DNA from: Clostridia bacterium
GTDB lineage: Bacteria > Bacillota > Clostridia > Oscillospirales > Acutalibacteraceae
Reading direction: 5' to 3'
NCBI GenBank assembly: GCA_017450005.1
Contig: JAFSYM010000004.1
Location: 1 to 64,000 of the forward strand
DNA: 64,000 nt
In this document: one piece after another, positions 26,150 through 35,581 of the stretch
Layout of the letters: each line of letters starts with the position of its first letter
Numbering within the stretch: position 1 is the stretch's first letter
Made by a program: the position numbers and the translations under genes
The notes under the pieces: generated by a model
Told to the model about the DNA's origin: nothing
Seen by the model: the letters and a program-made list of their open reading frames with translations, nothing else
Database searches by the model: none

Positions 26150-26178
26150 ATTTTACACCCATTACATGACAATGTCAA
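26150..26178 (-). promoter_or_regulatory. sigma-A promoter of pfkA
   Basis: Minus strand TTGACA, 17-nt spacer, TAAAAT. The -35 overlaps an imperfect palindrome TGACATTGTCA, a possible repressor site. No clear terminator hairpin is seen after dnaE, so read-through is possible. Confidence 0.75.
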
Positions 26179-26210
26179 ACAAAATTATACATTTTTTTAG
26201 TTTTTTTGTA

Positions 26211-29200
26211 TTATTCATTGTAAGCGACGTTATCCGAGCCCAAAATTTGACGCAGTTCACGCAGCAGCGGCTCATTGACATCGACGAAGCTGCTTGCCGG
26301 CTGCGGTTCGTATCGGTTCTGATCCGCATAATAATAATACAGCGCAACATTCCCTTCAAAGATACGCAGGAATCTTTCAGCTTGCAGTCGCTGCGGACAA
26401 TGCTCAAAAGGCAATCGCAAAAACAGACCGCGTCGTTTTCGGCTGCCCTCTTTTTTGACCGATGCAGAAGGTACTGAACCGGATACAAACGGCTCAATAT
26501 GATCACACAGCAGTTTTGTTTCCTCGTCCTCGCGAACACTCAACTTGCCGTGGACGAGAACAATCTTCCCTTCCGCAAGGAATGCTGCGCAAGATTCCAG
26601 AGTTTTCGGGAAAATCAGCACTTCGATCGGCCCGCTCAAGTCCTCGATTGTGAGGAATGCCATCGTTGAGTTGTTTTTGGTGATCTTTCGTTTCACGGAC
26701 GTGATGATCGCAAGCAGCTTGACGCTGTCGCCATCCTGATACGGACTGTCCTCTGCCGTAATCTGCGCGGCGTTTTGAACGCCGAGTCGAACGGCGTCCT
26801 GCCGAAATCTTGCCATCGGGTGACCGGAGATGTATAAACCGGTCACTTCTTTCTCCATGGCAAGCAGTTCCTCGGCAGGCAGTTCTGCTGCCTGCGGCGG
26901 TTTGGGCTCCGACTCCTGCACACCGGACATGTCGAAAAAGCCGAGTTGCCCCTCAACACTGCGGCGGCGACTGTCTTCGAGATCGGCCAATACTTCCGGC
27001 AGCATCAGCAGCATCTGTCGCCGATTCAGATCCAGATTGTCCAGAGCGCCGCATTTAATCAGACTCTCCACTGCACGGCGATTGAAGTCCTTGCCGTAAA
27101 TCCGTTTGCAAAAGCTGTAAAAGCTCTTGTATTCCCCCGCCCTTTCTCTCTCCTGTACGATGCGGTCTATAAAGCCCTTGCCGATATTCTTGACGGCAAG
27201 CAGACCGAATCGAATACCAGAACCGCTCACGGTAAAGCGTGCAAAGCTGTCGTTGATGCTTGGCGGCAGCACGTCGATGCCGATTCGCTGGCATTCGGCC
27301 GTATAGCCGATTATCTTATCCGTGCGGTCAAGTACACTGCTGAGGATCGCTGCCATAAACTCGCGCGGATGCTTATTCTTCAGCCATGCGGTCTGATAGG
27401 CGATATATGCGTATGCCGCCGCATGGGACTTATTGAACGCATAGGAGGCAAAGGACGACATATCGTCAAAAATGCTGTTTGCCGTCTGCGCATCCACGCC
27501 GCGTCGGACGGCGCCGTCTACCTCAACTGTCCCGTCATCGCGTGTCAGTCCGTGGATAAAGACCTCACGTTCACGCTCCATGACGTCGTGCTTTTTCTTG
27601 CTCATCGCACGGCGCACAATATCCGCACGGCCGAATGAATAACCGGCGAGTTTCTGAAAGATCTGCATGACCTGTTCCTGATAGACCATGCAGCCGTATG
27701 TGACGTCCAGAATGCTTTCCAGAAGCGGTGTTTTATAGCGGATATGATCGGGATGATGACGGTTGTCGATGTATTTCGGAATCGAATCCATCGGCCCAGG
27801 ACGATACAGAGAGATAACAGCAATCAAATCTTCAAGACTTTGCGGTTCCAGCCCGACAAGCGTTGCGCGCATACCCGGAGACTCAAACTGAAACACCGCT
27901 TCCGTATAGCCCTTTGACAGCATCTCGAAGACATCTTTGTCCTGAAAGTCGATGGATTCCAGATCAAACTCCGGCTCATGCACACGAATCATGCGCACTG
28001 CGTCGTGAATGACAGTCAAATTGCGAAGGCCGAGAAAGTCCATTTTCAGAAGGCCAAGCTCTTCCAGCGTCGTCATGGTAAACTGTGTCACAATCACGTC
28101 GTCATTCATGGCCAGAGGTACATAAGTGGAAACCGGATCGCGCGAAATGACTACACCCGCAGCATGCGTGGATGTATTGCGCGGCATGCCTTCAATGCTT
28201 CGCGCTGTGTCAATCAAATCCCTTATCTGCGGATTGGAATCGACCAGCGCACGCAGCTCCGAGGATTTTTCCAGCGCCTTATCAATCGTCATTTTCAGCT
28301 CGTTCGGGATCAGCTTCGCAACCTGATCCACCGCAGCGTAGGACATGCCCATTACACGCCCGACGTCGCGGATGGCAGCTCTTGCGGCAAGCGTGCCGAA
28401 CGTCACAATCTGCGCCACATGATCGCTGCCGTATTTCTGATTGACGTAGTCAATCACTTCGCCGCGCCGTTCGATGCAGAAATCCACGTCAAAATCGGGC
28501 ATGCTGACACGTTCCGGATTCAAAAAACGCTCGAATAACAAATTGTACTTCATCGGGTCAATGCCGGTGATTCCAATGCAATATGCCGCAAGACTGCCAG
28601 CGCCGGAGCCTCTCCCCGGTCCGACAGGAATGCCCCTGCTTTTGGCATATCGGATAAAGTCATGCACGATCAGAAAATAATCCACATACCCCATCCGGCG
28701 AATCACGTCCAGCTCATAATCAAGCCGTTCGATATAACTCTCCGGCGGCGAAGCACCGTAACGGGAAAACAGGCCGAGATAACACTGCTCGCTGAACCAC
28801 TCAAAATGATCGCGCCCGTCCGGGACGTCAAAATGCGGCAGCTTCGTATGGCCGAATTCAAACGTCACATTGCACCGCTCGGCAATGATTGCCGTGTTTG
28901 CAACTGCCTGCGGACAATCGGGGAACAGAGAGAGCATTTCCTGCTCGCTCTTGATATACATTTCATCGGTCTCAAAGTCCAGACCGGTCTCTTCGCCAAG
29001 CCGGTGATTGGTCTGAATACAAATCAAAACCTGCTGTACACGCGCATCCGCCTGCCGGACATAATGCGCGTCGTTCGTCGCAGCCAGCGGTATACCCGTT
29101 TCTTCCGAAAGCCGGATCAGATGCGGGTTGATGGACAACTGTTCACGGATACCGTGATTCTGTATTTCCAAATAATAGTTGCCTTCTCCGAAAATATCAC

Positions 29201-29684
29201 GATACCGTAAAGCGACTTCCTTCGCATGTTCATAGTCGCCCTGCGTCAATGCGCGCGATACTTCGCCGGCAAGACAGCCGGACAGCGCTATCAGTCCGTC
29301 GTGATGCGTGCGAAGCAGTTCAAGATCAATGCGCGGTTTGGTATAAAAACCGGAAGTCCAGCTTTCGGAAACCATGGCAATCAGATTCTGATAGCCGGTA
29401 TTGTTCTCGCACAGCAAAATCAAATGATAGCGCTCGCTGTCGATTCCGTGCGTCTTGTCATGGCGTGACCGGGGCGCTACATAGCACTCACATCCGATGA
29501 TCGGCCTGATGCCGCGTTCAAGCGCCGCCTTATAAAAATCGATCACGCCGTACATTACGCCGTGATCTGTGATTGCCATAGCCGTCTGACCGAGCTCCTT
29601 TGCGCGATCAAGTGCGTCCGGAATGCGGCATGCGCCATCCAGCAGACTATATTCGGTATGTAAATGCAGATGCGTAAAAGCCAT
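26211..29684 (-). CDS. dnaE: DNA polymerase III alpha subunit (DnaE type)
   Basis: Replicative polymerase of the C family, 1157 aa. The N-terminal PHP domain starts with THLHLHTEYSLLDG, and the palm domain has PDFDVDFCIERRGEVI with catalytic aspartates. GRGSGAGSLAAY is the family nucleotide-binding block. The helix-hairpin-helix and OB-fold regions follow, with the OB segment LLAIITSVKRKITKNNSTMA near residue 995. It lacks an inserted exonuclease, so it is DnaE rather than PolC. AGGAG lies 9 nt before the ATG. Downstream of whiA, a common order in Clostridia. Confidence 0.97.
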   Translation of the reverse strand: MAFTHLHLHTEYSLLDGACRIPDALDRAKELGQTAMAITDHGVMYGVIDFYKAALERGIRPIIGCECYVAPRSRHDKTHGIDSERYHLILLCENNTGYQNLIAMVSESWTSGFYTKPRIDLELLRTHHDGLIALSGCLAGEVSRALTQGDYEHAKEVALRYRDIFGEGNYYLEIQNHGIREQLSINPHLIRLSEETGIPLAATNDAHYVRQADARVQQVLICIQTNHRLGEETGLDFETDEMYIKSEQEMLSLFPDCPQAVANTAIIAERCNVTFEFGHTKLPHFDVPDGRDHFEWFSEQCYLGLFSRYGASPPESYIERLDYELDVIRRMGYVDYFLIVHDFIRYAKSRGIPVGPGRGSGAGSLAAYCIGITGIDPMKYNLLFERFLNPERVSMPDFDVDFCIERRGEVIDYVNQKYGSDHVAQIVTFGTLAARAAIRDVGRVMGMSYAAVDQVAKLIPNELKMTIDKALEKSSELRALVDSNPQIRDLIDTARSIEGMPRNTSTHAAGVVISRDPVSTYVPLAMNDDVIVTQFTMTTLEELGLLKMDFLGLRNLTVIHDAVRMIRVHEPEFDLESIDFQDKDVFEMLSKGYTEAVFQFESPGMRATLVGLEPQSLEDLIAVISLYRPGPMDSIPKYIDNRHHPDHIRYKTPLLESILDVTYGCMVYQEQVMQIFQKLAGYSFGRADIVRRAMSKKKHDVMEREREVFIHGLTRDDGTVEVDGAVRRGVDAQTANSIFDDMSSFASYAFNKSHAAAYAYIAYQTAWLKNKHPREFMAAILSSVLDRTDKIIGYTAECQRIGIDVLPPSINDSFARFTVSGSGIRFGLLAVKNIGKGFIDRIVQERERAGEYKSFYSFCKRIYGKDFNRRAVESLIKCGALDNLDLNRRQMLLMLPEVLADLEDSRRRSVEGQLGFFDMSGVQESEPKPPQAAELPAEELLAMEKEVTGLYISGHPMARFRQDAVRLGVQNAAQITAEDSPYQDGDSVKLLAIITSVKRKITKNNSTMAFLTIEDLSGPIEVLIFPKTLESCAAFLAEGKIVLVHGKLSVREDEETKLLCDHIEPFVSGSVPSASVKKEGSRKRRGLFLRLPFEHCPQRLQAERFLRIFEGNVALYYYYADQNRYEPQPASSFVDVNEPLLRELRQILGSDNVAYNE

Positions 29685-29707
29685 CGCGTGCCGCTCCTTT
29701 CTGATAT

Positions 29708-30598
29708 TTATAGTTCTTCGGCAATCTGTACGAGCCGCTTCAGGCGATGATTGATCCCGGAACGGGACAAACGGCCTTCCAGCATTTCTTCAAGCTCGTA
29801 CAACGATGCCTCCGGATGCTCCATGCGCAGTCTGGCAATTTCCTGCAGACCTTCCGGTAATGTGTCCAGACCTCTTGTCTGTTCTATTTTCAGGATCGCT
29901 TCAACCTGTACGCTTCCTGCGATCACAGAGCGGTCAATATTGGCCGTTTCAAAATTGACACGGCGATTCACATGGTTGCGCACATCTTTACTGATTTTGA
30001 CGCCTATCAGTTTCAGTGTTGCGTTCGTCGCGCCCATCAGCGTCAGAATATCCTCGATGTTTTCGCTGTCCTTATAATAAATCACATGGTAGCCCTTGCG
30101 GACAATATGTTTCGGCGGAAAGCCGATTTCCTGCAGGATACTGACCAGATCGTTGGACAGCTTCAGAAACGGTACAACAAATTCAAGATGATAATTCTTT
30201 TCGGGCGAGCTGACCGTGCCGCACGCAAGAAACACACCGCGCAGAAACGCTGCAAAGCAGCAATCATCGGCAAGGTTCGCCCGGTTGATGCGCAGCGATA
30301 ATTCGCCCGCGTCGTGACCGAAAGCGTTCAGGACGGCGCGTCGCTCCACCGCAGTTTTCACAGATACGATTGCCATCTTTCCCGTCCGGTCCGAATACTC
30401 CGGCGGTACATGCGTGATATCAGCTATACACTGCGCATACATATCGGACACCTTGCGGTTTTCGACGGCAATGGATACGGAAGCATTTGAAAAGCTGCGT
30501 CCGAACAGCAGCAGCCCATAACTCTGCGCGTGTTGGCAACAGGTTGAAACCGTCTCCAACGCGACGAGTTCATCTTTAACTTCTGAAGAAAACGACAT
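29708..30598 (-). CDS. whiA: DNA-binding regulator WhiA
   Basis: Sporulation/cell-division related DNA-binding protein, 296 aa. The N-terminus MSFSSEVKDELV is characteristic. A LAGLIDADG-like homing-endonuclease fold (with RGVFLACGTVSSPEKNYHLEF) is followed by a C-terminal helix-turn-helix with RLRMEHPEASLYELEEML and ISRSGINHRLKRL-type ending (LSRSGINHRLKRLVQIA). It follows rapZ by 11 nt; the usual yvcK is absent between them. Confidence 0.96.
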   Translation of the reverse strand: MSFSSEVKDELVALETVSTCCQHAQSYGLLLFGRSFSNASVSIAVENRKVSDMYAQCIADITHVPPEYSDRTGKMAIVSVKTAVERRAVLNAFGHDAGELSLRINRANLADDCCFAAFLRGVFLACGTVSSPEKNYHLEFVVPFLKLSNDLVSILQEIGFPPKHIVRKGYHVIYYKDSENIEDILTLMGATNATLKLIGVKISKDVRNHVNRRVNFETANIDRSVIAGSVQVEAILKIEQTRGLDTLPEGLQEIARLRMEHPEASLYELEEMLEGRLSRSGINHRLKRLVQIAEEL

Positions 30599-30609
30599 TG
30601 TCTTGCACC

Positions 30610-31467
30610 CTACTTATTCATATCTCTGTGGTAGATCGAGGTGAGCAGATTGTTCTGCTGAATATGCCGGTGCAGCTTCTCCGCAAATACAACCGACCGA
30701 TGCTTACCGCCCGAACAGCCGATCGCAATGACAAGCTGCGTCTTGCCCTCTTTTTCATAAAGCGGGATCAGAAAATCCAGCATATCATACAGCTTTGCAA
30801 GCAGCATCTGCGCCGTGTCCCATTTGAGCACGTATTCCGAAACGCATTCTTCCAGACCGTTATGCTCCTTCAGCTCATCCACATAAAACGGATTCGGCAA
30901 ACAACGCACGTCAAAGACCAGATCTGCATCCGTCGGCATCCCGTACTTGAAGCCGAACGACATACAATGAATATGCATCTTTTGCGCGGGGTTGTCCATA
31001 AACAACGCAGCGACGCGCTCACGGCAATCCTTGGGTGTTAAGTGGGATGTATCAATGACATAGTCCGCCTTCTGCAGCGCCGGACGCATCCGCTCGCGCT
31101 CGAGCGTGATGGCGTCGTTGAGCAAACCGCTACAAAGATCCGAGAGCGGATGTTTGCGACGCGTGAGCTTGTACCGGCTCTGCAGTGAATCATCGTCCGC
31201 AGTCACGAACAATACTTTATAGTCGATTCCGGCCGTCTGCAGATCGTCCGTGCAGTCAGAAAAAGACTGCGCGGAAAAGCCGGCACGAATATCCGTCACA
31301 ACGGCAATTCTCTCATGCGGTTCTTTGGAAGAGAGTATGAGCTGCACAAAAGTGCTGATCAGCTTCGGCGGCATATTGTCCACGCAAAAATAGCCGATAT
31401 CTTCCAGCGCGTCGATCACGCGGGACTTGCCCGCACCGGACAAACCGGTCACAAGAATCAGTTCCAT
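30610..31467 (-). CDS. rapZ: RNase adapter / nucleotide-binding protein RapZ (YvcJ)
   Basis: P-loop nucleotide-binding protein of 285 aa. The Walker A GLSGAGKS is at residues 8-15, followed by ALEDIGYFCVDNMPP. HCMSFGFKYGMPTDADLVFDVR and GCSGGKHRSV in the C-terminal half are RapZ/YvcJ signatures. In Gram-positives its partner role is less clear than in E. coli (small-RNA control of GlmS). Transcribed between murB and whiA. Confidence 0.96.
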   Translation of the reverse strand: MELILVTGLSGAGKSRVIDALEDIGYFCVDNMPPKLISTFVQLILSSKEPHERIAVVTDIRAGFSAQSFSDCTDDLQTAGIDYKVLFVTADDDSLQSRYKLTRRKHPLSDLCSGLLNDAITLERERMRPALQKADYVIDTSHLTPKDCRERVAALFMDNPAQKMHIHCMSFGFKYGMPTDADLVFDVRCLPNPFYVDELKEHNGLEECVSEYVLKWDTAQMLLAKLYDMLDFLIPLYEKEGKTQLVIAIGCSGGKHRSVVFAEKLHRHIQQNNLLTSIYHRDMNK

Positions 31468-31497
31468 CGCTTGTACTTCCTCACAAATCTTTCAGAA

Positions 31498-32403
31498 TCA
31501 CGGAACAACGCAAACCTCCGGCTCGAGCAAAACGCCTGTCTGCATGAGAACTGTCTCACGCACCGCGTCAATCAAAGCCAGCACATCCTGTGCGCTCGCG
31601 CCGCCGCAGTTGATGATAAATCCTGCATGCTTTTCGCTGACCTGAGCGCCGCCGATGCGCAGCCCCTTCAGGCCGCATTGTTCAATCAGCGCCCCGGCAT
31701 AATACCCTTCGGGACGTTTAAAAGTGGAACCGGCGCTCGGATAGTTCAGCGGCTGCTTATCCCGACGCCGCTGTTTAATATCATCCATCCGGGAACGAAT
31801 GGCATCCGGATCATCTTTTTTTAGCTGAAAAATCCCTGAAAGAACGATCTCCTCGATCCTATGAAATACACTTGTACGGTAGCCGAGTTCGAGATCGTCA
31901 CGTGTATGCACATGCTGTCTGCCCTGCCGATCCGCGCTGATCACACAGGAAAGCACATCCTTGATCTCACCGCCGTATGCGCCGGCATTCATATATACCG
32001 CACCGCCGACCGAACCGGGGATCCCGTAGGCAAATTCCAACCCGGACAAACCGTTCTGCTGCGCAAACATACACAGCTTGGAAAGGGACAGGCCGGCGTC
32101 ACAGACGATCTCCGTCTCCGATAAAAGCGTGCAGGACTGCATGCGTTCCGTGCAAATCGTGACGCCGGGCATGCCGCTGTCTGCAATCAACAGATTGGTA
32201 CCTTTGCCGAGAATGAAGGGTACAGTCTGCATCTGACCGCAAAATTCAAGCAGCGCACGCAGCATCTGCGCATTTTCCGGGAAAAGCATCAGTTCTGCCG
32301 GTCCTCCGATACGAAAGCTCGTATAGGCCGACAGAGGTTCACCCTCTTTGAATGCGCAATGTATGGAAGCTGCGAAGTCACGGAATTGAGCAGCAACAGG
32401 CAC
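31498..32403 (-). CDS. murB: UDP-N-acetylenolpyruvoylglucosamine reductase
   Basis: NADPH-dependent FAD enzyme of peptidoglycan precursor synthesis. TSFRIGGPAELM gives the FAD-binding start, LGKGTNLLIADSG the pyrophosphate loop, GIPGSVGGAVYMNAGAYGGE the core motif and YPSAGSTFKRP the catalytic Ser region (type II MurB with the Ser in SAGS). C-terminal NCGGASAQDVL is typical. I prefer the GTG at 32403 (GGGAG 8 nt upstream) over a GTG three codons earlier that overlaps the SD. 301 aa. Confidence 0.95.
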   Translation of the reverse strand: MPVAAQFRDFAASIHCAFKEGEPLSAYTSFRIGGPAELMLFPENAQMLRALLEFCGQMQTVPFILGKGTNLLIADSGMPGVTICTERMQSCTLLSETEIVCDAGLSLSKLCMFAQQNGLSGLEFAYGIPGSVGGAVYMNAGAYGGEIKDVLSCVISADRQGRQHVHTRDDLELGYRTSVFHRIEEIVLSGIFQLKKDDPDAIRSRMDDIKQRRRDKQPLNYPSAGSTFKRPEGYYAGALIEQCGLKGLRIGGAQVSEKHAGFIINCGGASAQDVLALIDAVRETVLMQTGVLLEPEVCVVP

Positions 32404-32445
32404 AGAAAACACTCCCTTTAATCAGGTGTTGAAATCAACGGTGAT

Positions 32446-33396
32446 TTATTCTGTCAGGAAAGCGGCGCCGAATATGCCGGCGTCATTACCAAGCTCGGCG
32501 GCAACGATCTGCGTCTGCTTTTTGGCATGGATCGAATAACGCTCACGGGCAACCATGCGGCGAAGCGGCGCCAGAAGCGTCTCCCCTTCGTGGCTGATTC
32601 CGCCGCCGATACAAATCATATCCGGCTGGAAAATATTGACCACATTCGTGATGCCCTGCGCAAGATAATAGATGTATTTATCCACAACCTTTTTCGCGGC
32701 TTCGTCACCTTGACGCATTCCGTCAAAGGCGGTACGACCGTTTACATTAAATACGGATTCGTCGGCGATCTGCCACATCAGACTGTCGGGTGAAACGCGC
32801 ATGACTTCCTTAGTCTGTGCGATCAGCGCCGTGGCAGAGGAATAGGACTCCCAGCAACCGCGTCTGCCGCAATTGCACGGCTCACCGTCCAGACAAATCA
32901 CCGTATGACCCATCTCTCCGGCCGCAAAGTTGATGCCGGTCACGAGTTTGCCGTCCACGACGATTCCGCTGCCGACGCCCGTTCCGAGCGTGATTGCAAT
33001 AAAGTTGGCAACACCGTGTCCGGCGCCGGCAATAGCTTCACCGAGTGCGGCGCAGTTGGCGTCATTATCCAGATAAATCGGCTTATCTCCGAGCAGGGAG
33101 CGAAGAATGTCCCGCGCCGGAACGTTGAAAAAGTCAAAGTTGTTGGCATATTCGATTACGCCGGTCTCCTTATTGATCGTGCCGGGTGATCCGATACCGA
33201 TGGAATCGACGTCCGCAATCGTGATGCCTGCATCATCCGCCGCGAGATTACAAGCCTTTGCCACATCTGCAAACACCTGATCTGCCGGACGAGGCAGATT
33301 CGTTTTCAGATTTGCTCTGCCGATAATCCGATTATCCTCGCTGACAACGCCGACTGCAATGTTTGTGCCGCCGAGATCCACACCGATTCTGTACAT
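32446..33396 (-). CDS. ROK-family glucokinase
   Basis: Sugar kinase of 316 aa, probably glucose-specific. The N-terminus YRIGVDLGGTNIAVGVV is the ATP phosphate loop. The ROK signature with zinc ligands is present as the EMGHTVICLDGEPCNCGRRG region (His plus C-x-C-x(4)-C cluster). The ATG has GGAGG 8 nt upstream. The position, between hprK and murB, is in a run of carbon-control genes, which fits a glucokinase that supplies CcpA/HPr signalling. Confidence 0.92.
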   Translation of the reverse strand: MYRIGVDLGGTNIAVGVVSEDNRIIGRANLKTNLPRPADQVFADVAKACNLAADDAGITIADVDSIGIGSPGTINKETGVIEYANNFDFFNVPARDILRSLLGDKPIYLDNDANCAALGEAIAGAGHGVANFIAITLGTGVGSGIVVDGKLVTGINFAAGEMGHTVICLDGEPCNCGRRGCWESYSSATALIAQTKEVMRVSPDSLMWQIADESVFNVNGRTAFDGMRQGDEAAKKVVDKYIYYLAQGITNVVNIFQPDMICIGGGISHEGETLLAPLRRMVARERYSIHAKKQTQIVAAELGNDAGIFGAAFLTE

Positions 33397-33426
33397 AGTA
33401 TTGTCCTCCGTTGTATAGTATATAAT

Positions 33427-34392
33427 TTATTCTTTCCAAAGTTCCACTTCGCGCTGTTCCGGAACAAACTCTTCATCCGTCATTCCAAGCTCGCGAAGCA
33501 GATCACGCGCATCGTTATAACCCATCTTGCGCTGACGATTATTCATTGCAGCCGCTTCGATGATAATGGCCAGATTGCGTCCGGCACTGACCGGAACGAC
33601 TGTCACGGGTACCTTGATACCGAGTATCTCCGTGTACTCGTCATCAATACCCAGACTTTCATAAACTTTTTCTCTGTCCCATGCCTCCAACTGTACGATG
33701 ATGTCGATCTTTTCGGTCTCCTTGACCGCACCGATACCGAACAGACGCCGCGCATTCAACACACCGACGCCCCGAAGGGACATATAGTGACGTATGTTGT
33801 CCGGCGCAGAAGCAAGCAGCGTTTTTGAGGATACCTTACGAATTTCAACCGCATCGTCTGCAATCAGGCGATGGCCGCGTTTGATCAATTCCATTGCCGT
33901 CTCGCTTTTGCCCACGCCGCTGCCGCCGAGAATCAGCACGCCCTCGCCGTACACTTCCACCATAACGCCGTGGCGGGTAATGCGCTCGGCCAGTTTTTCA
34001 CTCAGATATGAAATAATCTGCGACATAATGTCGGATGTAGACAATCCGCTTCGAACGATCGGGACACCGTAACGATCCGCCAAAGTCACCATGCCGTCAA
34101 GACTTGGGAGATTACGTGTCAGAACAATCAGCGACGGACACTTCTGGAACAGCAGATCCATTGCCTTCATGCGCTGTGCGAGCGGAAGGCTATTCAGATA
34201 TTGCGTCTCGTGAAGCCCCAAAAACTGCACGCGTCTGCTTTCAAAATAATCGTCATAGCCGACGAACACAAGTCCCGGACGGCTGACTTCCTTGGATGAA
34301 ATATAGATTTTATTGGCCTCTTTCGGCAAATATACAATGTCAAATCGAAAATCCTCAATCATTCTGGCCAATGAAACAGAATATGTTTGCAT
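33427..34392 (-). CDS. hprK: HPr kinase/phosphorylase
   Basis: Sensor enzyme of carbon catabolite repression that phosphorylates or dephosphorylates Ser46 of HPr. Walker A GGSGVGKSETAM (near residue 155), the MSLRGVGVLNARRLFG segment, and the signature LAIIIEAAAMNNRQRKMG are typical. 321 aa. Start ATG at 34392 with GAGGTG 6 nt upstream; an in-frame GTG three codons earlier is the SD itself. It points to CcpA-type regulation in this organism. Confidence 0.96.
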   Translation of the reverse strand: MQTYSVSLARMIEDFRFDIVYLPKEANKIYISSKEVSRPGLVFVGYDDYFESRRVQFLGLHETQYLNSLPLAQRMKAMDLLFQKCPSLIVLTRNLPSLDGMVTLADRYGVPIVRSGLSTSDIMSQIISYLSEKLAERITRHGVMVEVYGEGVLILGGSGVGKSETAMELIKRGHRLIADDAVEIRKVSSKTLLASAPDNIRHYMSLRGVGVLNARRLFGIGAVKETEKIDIIVQLEAWDREKVYESLGIDDEYTEILGIKVPVTVVPVSAGRNLAIIIEAAAMNNRQRKMGYNDARDLLRELGMTDEEFVPEQREVELWKE

Positions 34393-34402
34393 GATTGTCA
34401 CC

Positions 34403-35053
34403 TCATATACGCTGAGAATGCGTTCGTATCACTCTGGCAGGAACGCCGACGGCCGTCACATGTGCCGGGATATCGCGCACAACCGCAGCGCCGGCGCCGA
34501 TAATCGCGCCCTCACCGACAGAAAGACCCTGAATCACGCTGCTGCCAACACCGATCTGGCACCCTGCGCCAAGCGTAACAGCGCCGGAAATATGTGCAGC
34601 CGGAAACAATGTGGCATAATCCTGCAGCACAACATCGTGGCCGATGTTGCAGCTGTTGCTGACCAGCACAAAATCACCTATCGTAATATCGACGGTCAGA
34701 ACAGCGCCGAAACCGATGATACAGCCTTGTCCGATCTGCACATAGTCGGACACAACTGCGCCCGGCGCTATGATCGACGGAAAGGACAGATGCGGGTTCG
34801 CGCACAGTTTCTCAAACAGACGACGTCGAACGACGGGATTGCCGATCGCGATCACTACCGCAGTATCTGCCTCACGCGAAAGAAGAGCGTCGGAATTACA
34901 TAGAACAGGATAGTCATGCACCGTCTTCTCAGTGCACGCATCATCGGCAAAACCGAGTATGCGGAATTGCAGTGCAGCTTTATTCATCTGCTGCAACTGA
35001 AACAGTGTTTCACGGCCGAGGCCGCCGACACCGAGTATGATCAAATCCGTCAT
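34403..35053 (-). CDS. NeuD/PglD-type sugar O- or N-acyltransferase
   Basis: Left-handed beta-helix acyltransferase with an N-terminal PglD-like nucleotide-sugar domain (LIILGVGGLGRETLFQL). The hexapeptide repeats run from about residue 90 (GAVVSDYVQIGQGCIIGFGA and later repeats) to the end. Family members acetylate sialic acid, bacillosamine or perosamine. No other sugar synthesis genes are adjacent, so the acceptor is unknown. ATG at 35053 follows GGGGTG; it heads the operon that goes on to hprK. Confidence 0.85.
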   Translation of the reverse strand: MTDLIILGVGGLGRETLFQLQQMNKAALQFRILGFADDACTEKTVHDYPVLCNSDALLSREADTAVVIAIGNPVVRRRLFEKLCANPHLSFPSIIAPGAVVSDYVQIGQGCIIGFGAVLTVDITIGDFVLVSNSCNIGHDVVLQDYATLFPAAHISGAVTLGAGCQIGVGSSVIQGLSVGEGAIIGAGAAVVRDIPAHVTAVGVPARVIRTHSQRI

Positions 35054-35081
35054 ATAATCACACCCCAAAATCTTTCATATT

Positions 35082-35111
35082 AGTATATCATACTGTACAA
35101 GAAAAAATCAA
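35082..35111 (-). promoter_or_regulatory. promoter of the neuD-hprK-glk-murB-rapZ-whiA-dnaE run
   Basis: Minus strand TTGATT, 18-nt spacer, TATACT, about 30 nt before the neuD-like start. With 35227-35255 it forms a divergent promoter region of some 230 bp between 35053 and 35286; I see no gene in it. Confidence 0.6.
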
Positions 35112-35226
35112 GTTTATCTCCGGTTTTTTCATCCGGATTCCGTAAAAAACTGCTATTATGAATGTGCAGTAATTTCAATCTGAAACATAATTTAAATAAT
35201 AATATGAAATATTTTCACTTATCCTA

Positions 35227-35255
35227 TTGACATGTGAATGATTTTCTCTTATTAT
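35227..35255 (+). promoter_or_regulatory. promoter of the DUF6514-like gene
   Basis: TTGACA, 17-nt spacer, TATTAT, about 30 nt upstream of the ATG at 35286, in an AT-rich segment. Confidence 0.75.
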
Positions 35256-35285
35256 ATTACATGGAATTGAAATGGAGGGGATACA

Positions 35286-35528
35286 ATGCTTGCAGAAAAA
35301 CAGAAGCTCAAACTTGTCATGAATACAAAACAAATCGTCAACGAAGACGGCGAAGCATATACCGGATACGGGTTTACGGCATATCGCGTCAACCCATTGA
35401 CCGAGGTATTTTCGATTGAGGATCTTTCCGCTGATCCGAATGAAATCAGACAGTTGATGGATCTGATACAGGATAACGACGTTTCCGTTACGCACTTTCA
35501 GGATCTGATCGAAGATTTTTTAGTATGA
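35286..35528 (+). CDS. small conserved Firmicute protein (DUF6514-like)
   Basis: 80-aa cytoplasmic protein of unknown function. The pattern is a beta-rich N-terminal half (GEAYTGYGFTAYRV) followed by an acidic helix ending DNDVSVTHFQDLIEDFLV. It matches what I recall of DUF6514, whose C-terminus typically has N-D/E-V-S-P-x-H-x-x-D-V/I-V-E-D-F. SD: GGAGGGG 6 nt upstream. A fresh promoter for the next gene starts right behind the stop, so it is probably monocistronic. Confidence 0.7.
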   Translation: MLAEKQKLKLVMNTKQIVNEDGEAYTGYGFTAYRVNPLTEVFSIEDLSADPNEIRQLMDLIQDNDVSVTHFQDLIEDFLV

Positions 35529-35532
35529 TAAA

Positions 35533-35561
35533 TTGACACCGACGCGGATTTCCTGTATAAT
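35533..35561 (+). promoter_or_regulatory. consensus sigma-A promoter of the GH95 gene
   Basis: TTGACA, exactly 17 nt, TATAAT: a full-consensus promoter, 20 nt before the ATG, with GAGGTG as SD. Confidence 0.88.
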
Positions 35562-35581
35562 CTCGCATGAGGTGATTATTC

